Positions 54,952-64,000 of a DNA stretch of 64,000 bases are shown piece by piece. Source of the DNA: Ancylostoma caninum (Eukaryota > Nematoda > Chromadorea > Rhabditida > Ancylostomatidae); assembly GCA_037903475.1 (NCBI GenBank), contig JBAJFG010000367.1, positions 62,001 through 126,000 of the forward strand. Direction: 5' to 3'. Positions within the stretch are counted from its first letter, which is position 1. The number at the start of each line of letters is the position of its first letter. The notes below the pieces were generated by a model. That model did no database searches. It was not told where the DNA came from and was given only the letters and a program-made list of their open reading frames with translations. A program made the position numbers and the translations under genes.

Positions 54952-55399
54952 CTAGACGGCATACCCGGCTTCGCTCGGGTGTTTTACAACCCCGGCCCTC
55001 TCACACTGAAGAGGACAATTGATATTGCTGACAAAATCATTGCAAGTACCAGTAATTTTGATGGTGTGCACATTAGCCATGCCCAAGTAACCCTTCCCCC
55101 AAGTAACCCCGTAAGCGAAAATGAAGTTATTTCGATGGGAAATTTGTGGAAAACAGTTGCCATATTCGTACGTAGGTGTTTAGCGTGTTCGATTGATCCG
55201 GTAATCACACTTTTCAGAAGCAGGAAAGGAACAGAAGACATTGAATCGATATATTCATGCAAAACAATTGTCGTGTTTGTGTTCGGCACACTGAAAAATC
55301 CCTGTAGACACGTCTCCACCGACCCATGGGCGAAAACAGCAAAAAGCCAATAAAACCGATAAATCAATAATTCGTGTAGAATGGTTGTCATATTCGTGT

Positions 55400-56290
55400 T
55401 CGAGTATTGACGAACCCCAGTAGACATGTGTCTACCGCCCCATGGGGAAGAGAACAGCAAAAAATCAATAAAGTCGATAAATCGATATTCTTGTGCAAAA
55501 CGGTTATCATATTCGTGTTCAGCGCATTGAGAAACCCCATTTGGCAAATCCTTATAGACCCCTGGAGAAAATCTGTGAAAAATCAATAAAGTCGATAGAT
55601 CGATATTCTTGTGCAAAACGGTTATCATATTCGTGTTCAGCGCATTGAGAAACCCCATTTGGCAAATCCTCATCGACCCCTGGAGAAAATCTGTGAAAAA
55701 TCAATAAAGTCGATAAATCGGTATTCTTGTGCAAAACGGTTATCATATTCGTGTTCAGCGCATTGAGAAACCCCAGTAGGCATATCCTTATCGACCCCTG
55801 GAGAAAATCTGTGAAAAATCAGTAAAGTCGATAGATCGATATTCTTGTGCAAAACGGTTATCATATTCGTGTTCAGCGCATTGAGAAACCCCATTTGGCA
55901 AATCCTCATCGACCCCTGGAGAAAATCTGTGAAAAATCAATAAAGTCGATAAATCGGTATTCTTGTGCAAAACGGTTATCATATTCGTGTTCAGCGCATT
56001 GAGAAACCCCAGTAGGCATATCCTCATCGACCCCTGGAGAAAATCAGCGAAAAATCAATAAAATCGATAATTTCGGGCATAACGGTTGTCATATTCGTGC
56101 TCAGCGTATTGAGAAACCCCAGTAGGCATATCCTCATCGACCCCTGGAGAAAATCAGCGAAAAATCAATAAAATCGATAAATCGATAATTTCGTGCATAA
56201 CGGTTGTCATATTCGTGCTCAGCGTATTGAGATATCCCAGTGTACTTGTCCCCACCGACCCTTGAGCAAGATTAGCGAAAAATCAACAAA
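55400..56290. repeat. 118-bp minisatellite in Helitron C
   Basis: Units contain TCATATTCGTGTTCAGCGCA. Two variants (CCCATTTGGCAAATCC and CCCAGTAGGCATATCC) partly alternate. The minus-strand open frames of up to 229 codons here follow from the repeat. Confidence 0.9.
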
Positions 56291-56455
56291 ATCGATACAA
56301 TCGATAAATCAACCGATAGTGCCTGGCACGAAGTAGCCTAAAACCTCCGCCGGCGCATGAGGAATAAGTGTGCAAAGTTTGGTCCCGATCGGTTAACCCT
56401 CCGCAATTTCTATAAGGAACATACATACACACACACACACACATACACACGCACA

Positions 56456-57073
<618 letters not shown>

Positions 57074-57097
57074 GACATTCTACTTTATATATACAGA

Positions 57098-57938
57098 TGA
57101 GAATGAGCAGCATGAAACCAAGGACCGAACTACTAACTCACCCTTCTTTCACATTTTGCCGTAAAGGTATTGTGTAAACGCGGCTCACGAAGTTTTCTGC
57201 CCTATTGCACGTGCTTTGTAAAAGTTGTGTTTCTTTGCAAATATCTGTACTCGGAATGGTCTATGTTTGCGCTGATTCAAGTAGATCTTCGATGACCTTG
57301 TGCCCCTATTTCCAGTCGGCGAGATAGGGACAGTTTTTAGGAGAGTCGCGGGTAGAGAACATTCGGTCGCGCAATCCTTGGTATAATTTCAAGGCCTGAC
57401 CTAGAAAGCGTTGTCACCCACATTCGCGTGTAAACCTTACCAAATCGTCGAGTTAGACCCCTACTCCGTTGACACCATATCACATATACATCAAACAACG
57501 ATCTACTCTTTAATTCATTCATACATTGCTTGATGCTGACTCGGAGAGGCTCAACTTTGAAATCATCTTTGAACTTCTATTTCTCTTATTTGCTGCCTTT
57601 AACAAACAGCATTCTCTTCCGCATTTCGAGCTGTTCGTTTATTCCACTACTCAGAAAAATTTTCAAAACCACATGGGGCAATCGCTACTTCCAGGAGGTT
57701 CATAGTCTCCATCAACGTAGTTTTTTTTTCGGCTTTCTTTCATGCTCCATATCCCTTGGATATAATAGTGTTGAGAGCTTAAAAGATATGGAGCTACTTT
57801 TGCAATACTTGTGGATTTCCATCTCTACTTTAGATTCCTAAAAATTCCAGTGATTTGGAGACGAAGTTTAGTTACCCCCTTGTGTCAGGAATCTTGTGTT
57901 TTCCTTTCCAATAAGATTTTTTCAAGATTGTCTTCCAG
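57098..57938. other. Upstream of nuclear receptor exons
   Basis: A stretch at 57610-57697 after a CAG reads HSLPHFELFVYSTTQKNFQN..., possibly an N-terminal receptor exon. Its phase-1 end does not join the next exon directly. Confidence 0.3.
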
Positions 57939-58826
57939 GGTTATATGCTCTATCAGCCATCTAGAGCAGTGCAGTCTTGTGGTGGAAATCCTCAGAACAT
58001 TGAGGATTCGTCTCATTTAATCGCTCAACCTACACCAATACGGCCACGCCCCTCTGTAGATGGCTTAACCCTCTATCAGGTTACTGGCAAGACAATATAT
58101 TTTTTCCCGTGTTTTCTTTTTTTTTTCGGATATAACGAGAACTGTGAATTGTCCTATACATACCCTCTTTCTTTTCCAAGTTCAGCTTTACCTCTCTCAA
58201 CTTGGATCTGTCACCCCGTGCAGTTCACCGCTCATCACTGCACCTGTGGCTTTAGGATCTTCCCGTTTACTGAATCTCCCCGAAAAAAGAAATATCAGCA
58301 GGCACTGCTTCCATTCAGTCTTTTTTCTGATCTCGAATTTCACTGTAAATGAGCATCGATTACAGCCCAAACAGTCCTACTAATACGACGCTTCCACTGC
58401 TGAAATCACGTTTCGAACCCGACTCTTCCGTAAACGACTCGTGGTTGTCCCACTACACGGATGCAGCTAATGGAGTTGACCTTGTGATTCTTTTGACGCA
58501 TTTAAGTAGTCAAACCCCAGAATTAACAGTGTTGAAGCATGATTTTACTTGATTTATCCTGCACTACCTATCCTTTTTTAGTCGCCATTGCAGTCACATG
58601 GTGCGATAATGTCCGATCCATTTGAAGAATCACGACAGTGTAGGAAAGTGAGGAAGCCATTACAAACTCTATCATATACCTTCTGGAGTCCATTTGGATG
58701 TTATTCTGATAGCAGTTTTTGATTTCAGCTTGTTCATCAAGTAAATGACGTCGACTGTCCAACTCTATGTGGTATCTGTAATGACCGCTCATCTGGGATG
58801 CACTATGGTATATATACGTGTGAGGG
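57939..58826 (+). CDS. Nuclear hormone receptor gene, 5' part (first DBD zinc finger)
   Basis: Nuclear receptors are ligand-regulated transcription factors. The exon 58729-58826 reads [20 protein letters not shown] and then [13 protein letters not shown]. This is the first finger, C-x2-C-x13-C with the fourth cysteine in the next exon, the usual split. The CEG start of the P-box suggests AGGTCA-type half sites. The [11 protein letters not shown] wording is closest in my memory to NR6A/Hr4-type receptors, a weak assignment. Upstream exons are 57939-58079 ([20 protein letters not shown]..., phase 0 at both ends), a start at 58186 ([11 protein letters not shown]..., end unresolved), and one covering about 58349-58478 ([20 protein letters not shown]..., phase 0 end). 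The second finger and ligand domain are not in the window. Confidence 0.75.
58729..58826 (+). CDS. Nuclear receptor exon: first zinc finger
   Basis: The acceptor is TTTTTGATTTCAG and the donor gtgagt. The spacing C-x2-C and 13 residues to the next cysteine is exact. The exon ends in phase 2 inside the glycine codon of CEG. Confidence 0.88.
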
Positions 58827-61140
58827 GTGAGTTTCACCGTTCCGAATATATATTAAGTAAATACGTCTCTTCGCTTTCCACTTGTTATTGGGAATGTATT
58901 GCTTTGCCTTTACATATATCGTTGATTTCCTGCTCCAAAAAAAATTGCACCATATCGTTGAATTCCCGCTCCAGAAGAAAATGCACTCTTTTATTTTCTA
59001 CTCCGTGGAGAGCACTTTATCCTTATTTCCTCGAGATCGGATTCACGCTGTCGCTCCCAATGTAATATTGTGACTATGACTATGGTAGTGTAATGGAAAA
59101 AAATACCAAAGTAATCGCTTTCAGTCTTGAAGCGATTGTCAAATTTTAGAATCTGAAAATGATGTTTTAGCTCGGGATTTTATTATTGGATATTTGGCCC
59201 GATGTCGAAATGTCGATAAATCGAATAATTTTTTCATTCCTTCTCGATCTGTCGGTTCTGAATACCTAGTCCTCCTCGAATTGTTTTGAAAATCGGTGTA
59301 TTATTCTCTAATTCGAATTTCTACCCATTCATACAAGGACTATCTGAAGATCAAATCAAAACCATCGTGTTAAATGTCTATTTATTACTCATGTAACATC
59401 ATGGACGAAAGAAACTTGCATGATTATTCACACTAGTCAGACTTGATCCACTCACGGAGATGTCCTTTACGGTTTCTTCTGCACTGTCTTCCAGTTTTTG
59501 ATCTGACCATCACACTCGTCAGGAATTGAGCAGTACGTTTCCAAAAGTAGTACTTCTAATGAAGTGTCGCTCAACGTAATTCACACTTGTGTTACTGTTG
59601 TTGGCGGCACGGTTGTATAACAGACTTCCTAGTCACACTAAACCATAACACACATAAAATTTCAAAGAAAATTTGAAATAAATAGTCTGAATGTGGATAA
59701 CAGCGATACTATCCCTTCAGACTGGTCAAATATATGACCTTCTTCCGTTTCTCAGTGGAAATTTTGAACATCTTTTTTGAACGAAGCTTCTGTCAAATCA
59801 CACCTTAACTTTCGAAGTCGAATACTAATCAATATTCATTATTATCCTAATCAAGTTAGTTATAATTGCTACTCATCCCTCTTCATTTGTTTCGCTGAGG
59901 TCGCGAGTTGTGGTTTCTTTAGTGGGAGGTGAAACGAAGAAAATGCTGCATATTTCTCCCCTCAAATTGTGACCCGCTCTAGATCGTCCCCCCGAGTTAA
60001 TGATGAACTATATATGCTGTTGTTAATCACAGGGTCATGATCATAAATCATTGGTACAAGTTCACTCGTACCTCTCCTGACTGGTAAACCAGCCCTCCCT
60101 ATTCAGAATGGATCCACAGCCGGTTCAAATTCTTTCCAAAAACATTGCGAAAAGACAAGAACTTGGCGTTAATGCTAGTGATGCATGCGTTAACTGAATC
60201 GCGACCTTTGTGACTGGCGCGAAAGTACACGACACTTATTGTCAAGGCTGTTCTTCTGCGCACCTCATCCACCCCCTCCCCCCGCCCACCTCCCTTAATC
60301 GCCCAGAGGTCGACATTTTCCCGAGTTATGTGTGATTGGATCCATGTCCGCAGGCTACTGGGAGAAGTTGCATTCTTCTCTCGTGTTCGTCGCTTCGGGC
60401 TTCAATCGTTAGGCTACTGCAACAACTACCTTCTTTGTATGCCAACATTCATGTCTTACGATGTGGTCGACGAGCGTTCGTCGTGTTACCACAGTCGTAG
60501 TGATAATTACAAGGAAACGCATTTTATACCTGGCACCTTACTAGGTAGATTAGTGACATTATGCTTTTTGTGCTGGTCACTTCATCGCGTTTTTGCTTTT
60601 CTTGTAGTACTTCAGAGCCTTCTCTAAAGCTTCGGCGAAGGATGAAGTCGAATCCCCCCATGGGATCTGCCAACGCCTAGAACACGTAGCATTCGCTCTC
60701 GCACCAGCTCACGTCATTCTGAGGGTTGATATTGCCGCGAAAATGTGCGCAAAGGAACTAGGAGCTAACTAATGTGAAAGTTACTATTATTTTTTCAAAA
60801 GTCATATTTTTCCATTCGTCGAGTTGAGAGTCACAAAGAGTATTTCACTCTGTGCAAAGAGTGGCGGGTGCGCTGCAGGTTTGAATACCGTAGATCGGCA
60901 CAGCCAACGCCCAGCTGCTTGAGAACATTCTTCGCCCAATTTCAGCTTGGTGTTTTCCTCAGTGTTTTGTTCTAGATTTCCCAAGTACACAATGTTTTGT
61001 ACATTCTACTGCTGTGGTGGACCGATGCTGATATCGGCGTTCCTGAGTCTCCCTTGATTTCCTCGCCCTTGTCTTTATCGACTTCTCAGCTTGAGGCGCA
61101 GTGATCTACCATGCAGCGGTGCCTACCCGCCACTCCTTGC
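58827..61140. other. Nuclear receptor intron, no element recognised
   Basis: I looked for the next receptor exon (CKGFFKR-type) and did not find it. Some C-rich runs lie near 60270-60293. Confidence 0.4.
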
Positions 61141-61159
61141 AGACCCCCTACCGAAAGAA

Positions 61160-61502
61160 ATCATAGAAATCGTGTGTCATCTACATGATAAAATGTAGGG
61201 CATGTGGTGACGAATACATTGGTGAAACTGCACGGCCACTCTGTGTTCGAGTCAAGGAGCATTTAGAGGGAAAATCGAGTTCTCGTACATCTACCCCTCT
61301 AGGTTGCCATCGAATGCGAGTGCACAACGGTGTCGATTACGAAGTAGAAAAAACAATCCTTGAAATTGAAACTGAGATCTCTGCACGCAAGACTCTTGAG
61401 GCGTTTTGGATTCATTCCAAAAATCCAAAAATGAACCGCAAAGAGGAGTGCCCCACCATAACCAACGAACTCTATCCATATCTCAGACTATGTGATATCT
61501 AA
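61160..61502 (+). pseudogene. Penelope-like element: GIY-YIG endonuclease fragment
   Basis: The frame encodes CVIYMIKCRACGDEYIGET then ARPLCVRVKEHL, ending ...LEAFWIHSKNPKMNRKEE. This fits the C-terminal GIY-YIG nuclease of Penelope-like retroelements: a C-x2-C pair before YIGET, the arginine helix R-x3-EH, and a late glutamate-containing helix. It nicks the target DNA. The reverse transcriptase is absent, so this is a 5'-truncated copy. Confidence 0.8.
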
Positions 61503-62035
61503 GTCGAGATACGGCTTGTGGCAGAATGCCTCATTCTACTGACAAGTCCAATACGTTCGGTCGTCAATAACACCACCCGTTCGGTGGACTTGCAGAGGTG
61601 GGATTTCAGCTTTCGTAAGGATTTTGTGGTTTATGGAGTAGGTCCTGGTTCTTCGATGCCTGATTGAGAAGGCGTTTGGCGGCTACTCCCATAGATCATT
61701 GACCCTTCAGGCCCTGACGAAGGCGAAGCCGCCGAAACGTTGGCCAATAAAACATACTAACAACCTCGTGTACGGCTACTAAATTTATGACTCACACCGA
61801 AGAACTATGCCGAGGTTCAAAGACGACCGGACTTGAGAAATCATAGAGCCTGTAGGGTGTGAGCAGTCTCTGGTATTGTCTCTGAATCCAATGATCTGTT
61901 TCTATAGGATGATGAGGTGTTCGAGAGGGCAGGTTACAAATGGCTTGACTTTCCAGGCTCTGACGAAGTCGAGAACGTCGAAACGTTAGCCGAAATAAAG
62001 ATCGATACCAGTCTTGGCCTACACCTGAACGTAAT
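61503..62035 (+). repeat. Penelope-like 3' region, two diverged repeats
   Basis: CTGACGAAGGCG...GCCGAAACGTTGGCC at 61714-61745 and CTGACGAAGTCG...GTCGAAACGTTAGCC at 61960-61990 are related units in direct order. CTGANGA and GAAAC flanking a short stem recall hammerhead ribozyme cores known in Penelope-like elements. The complete fold was not confirmed. Confidence 0.5.
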
Positions 62036-62049
62036 CAACTTCGGCGAAA

Positions 62050-62215
62050 ATGGAGTTCAGAGGGGGGGGGGGGGGCACTCCTGTGAGGCCTAAGCCTGGG
62101 CCTTAGGCTTAGGCGTAAACCCATGCTTAAGCACAGGATTAGGCCTAGGCTCAGCTTAGGTTTAGGCTCACAAAGTGAAGCCTATGACCTCTTATAGGGT
62201 GCCCCTCCAAACTCC
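62050..62215. repeat. Palindromic element with TTAGGC words
   Basis: GGAGTTCAGAGGGG at the left and its inverse at the right bound a symmetric stretch of GGCCTTAGGCTTAGGCG, CCTAAGCC and TTAGGTTTAGGC words. It contains a 14-bp or longer poly-G run. TTAGGC is the nematode telomere unit, but only two perfect units occur together. Confidence 0.65.
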
Positions 62216-62944
62216 CTTTTCACCTCAAGTTCTATCGACAGTATTACCAAAGTTGTTATTTAGTGTTGTGTGTCACAACTTAGTAGCAACCAACTGAAAT
62301 ACACACAAATCGCGCTTGCCTCTTTTTACTACGCACATTTGTCTCGCAACGAAACTACAACCCGAGTAGAGTTGGATTTCGAGTTGAAAAACACATTAAT
62401 GGCCCCACGAGGTCATGATCTCATCGAAGAGACGAGGCCAAGAAAAGGGAGAGTGCGCCGCGTGGGACGAAGTGTCTACAGGTCACCGCTTCGTTGCACA
62501 TTTTGGGTCATCGTTTTAGCTCATAGCTACGGCTAGTGGTGCAGCATGACGTTTACGCATTTGGTGAAAAATCATTTGCGATTGTGCCTTACTCCTTGCG
62601 GTTCCTATTGACTTTACTCGCTTCTACATAGATTGATCACCACTGGTCCTCACATTGTCGCAGACGATTCTAGTCACTAACATTTAATAATATTCCAGAT
62701 GGGATCTTTGCATGAGGCCGACGTATGTATGCGGATCTGATGACCTCCCACTGCACCGCGTTGAATTTGACATTTGTTTCTTTTGGCCGACATTTACGTT
62801 TTTGCTCATCTCTCTTTATTTCAGTTCGAAGTTGAATTACTTCTTTCAACTTATTATAGCACTTATGTTTTGCAGCTCTCCTGTGCAGTTTCGAACAAAA
62901 AAAAAAGGAGAAAAGAAATTTTTGTAATTTTGATGACAAAACAT
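62216..62944. other. No recognised feature
   Basis: An open frame of 88 codons at 62270-62536 (+) has no recognisable family and no splice context. Nothing else stands out. Confidence 0.35.
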
Positions 62945-63523
62945 GCGAGGCACTCCCGGCTTCCCTCGGGTGTTTCACTACACCCCGGCTTCCTAACAGT
63001 GAAAGTCAATACAGCCAATGAATTGATGATTTTGTGCAAAGTGGTTGTCATACTCGTGTTCAGGGTACTCGAGAATTCCCGTTGTAGATATTCTCGTCCG
63101 TCCCAGAGCAAAAAATGGGAAAGACCGATAAGATCAATAAGTCGATAGTGCAGCATTGTGCGAGATGACTATGTTATTCGTGTGGACAGCCTCAGTATAT
63201 ATGGTGTCCCTACCGAGACCTCAGTAAAAGTAGCAAAAAATCGATAAGATCAATAAATCGACACGTCCACGCGAAGTATTTGCCATATTCGTGTTTGGCG
63301 TACAGGAGAACCCTAGAAAACATATTTTCATCGACTCCTACGCAAAATCAACGGAAAATCAATGAGGACGATATGATGGGTAAATGAAATAATAATATTA
63401 TTGATAATAATAATAGATGACTTCTAGTGAAAGGTAGTCTTGAAGCTTCGTCGGTAACTGCGTGATACGTATATATAGTGCTTGGTCCCAATCGGTTGAT
63501 CCTCGGCGACTTCTATTCGTTAC
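62945..63523 (-). mobile_element. Decayed Helitron (copy D)
   Basis: It shows CCCGGCTTCCCTCGGGTGTTTC near the left and three diverged ~118-bp units. A right part has TTGGTCCCAATCGGTTGATCC and CGACTTCTATTCGTTACAT, as in copies A-C. The CTAG end and the TCTGTATATA end are lost, and there is no CA tract. Confidence 0.65.
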
Positions 63524-64000
63524 ATACCGATATACCTCGGAAAATCTCAGAATGAGCCCTGAATCAGTCAAAAAAAAAGCCAATTATAAGCTGTTTTGTG
63601 GCTTATTCAGGTCAGTCGAATCGAATATAAGCACCTACATGTAGCAAAATTATCAACTGCTCATGCGCAGATATCTTACATGGTGAACGGCCTTTCATAT
63701 TCTCTCAGATTCACACACCTCACTCAAATGCAGGGTTCTCGAAATCGTTCTTGAGATTTCTACATCGGCAGAAACTACGTGCGCTGCTGAGAACAATGAT
63801 ATACACGAAAGGTCATGAAAGGCAACCATATGTTAAGGCTTTATTCATCGCCAAGAGATTCCGAAACATTCAACATGTGGTGAGAACTGTCCTGACCAGC
63901 GTCTTTTAAACTTAAACAAGTCTTGTTCTATTGTTCTATCTAATTGACTTACAATGTGTTCTAAAGCGCACATGTTTGATTCTGACTAAATTCTAACTTT
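63524..64000. other. No recognised feature
   Basis: Window end; no exon or repeat could be supported. Confidence 0.4.

Noticed and set aside
54984..55673. 229-codon minus-strand open frame with repeated 39-residue segments
   Set aside because: It is the 118-bp Helitron minisatellite read through; equivalent open frames recur in neighbouring units and there is no gene context.

Overview
This window looks like nuclear DNA of a nematode, most likely a clade V (strongylid or hookworm-like) species. The reasons are short introns of 51-77 bp in recognisable genes, U-rich 3' splice sites, a BEL/Pao element with a primer-binding site matching a nematode-type tRNA-Gly, RTE retrotransposons of a kind I associate with hookworms, and TTAGGC-like words. 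The species call is inference. There are no operons, rRNAs, convincing tRNAs or CRISPR arrays. Most long open frames here are artefacts of tandem repeats.

Two host genes can be supported, both on the + strand. The first is the 3' part of an LRCH-family gene (leucine-rich repeat plus calponin homology). I reconstruct 13 exons between 2204 and 35536. They run in phase from the segment just after the leucine-rich repeats to the stop of the C-terminal CH domain, 486 codons in all. The repeats themselves lie before the window. The second is the 5' part of a nuclear hormone receptor gene (57939-58826). Its last visible exon carries the first zinc finger of the DNA-binding domain and stops at the usual CEG|C splice point; the rest is beyond the window.

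Everything else is mobile DNA, much of it nested inside LRCH introns. Intron 4224-16764 holds a foldback element split by an 8-bp-TSD DNA transposon, itself split by a gag-only BEL/Pao LTR element, plus an RTE scrap, a MITE, a Helitron and a mariner relic. Intron 18278-30913 holds another mariner relic, two long foldbacks and a second TTCGAATA element with a 60-bp minisatellite. Intron 33288-35450 holds a hAT-like element. Between the genes (35.5-57.9 kb) lie two more hAT-like elements, TTA-target MITEs, an RTE element inside a MITE, a second RTE with its endonuclease, and two Helitrons with very long CA tracts. After 59 kb there is a Penelope-like endonuclease fragment and a decayed Helitron.

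Many insertions could be delimited to the base from target duplications or empty sites: five 8-bp duplications, one 5-bp LTR duplication, several TA and TTA duplications, and three Helitrons sitting between A and T. The most unusual pattern is a set of three hAT-like elements (33594-34684, 37254-38418, 39454-40612). They share their termini and a small core but carry different short words repeated in their subterminal arrays.
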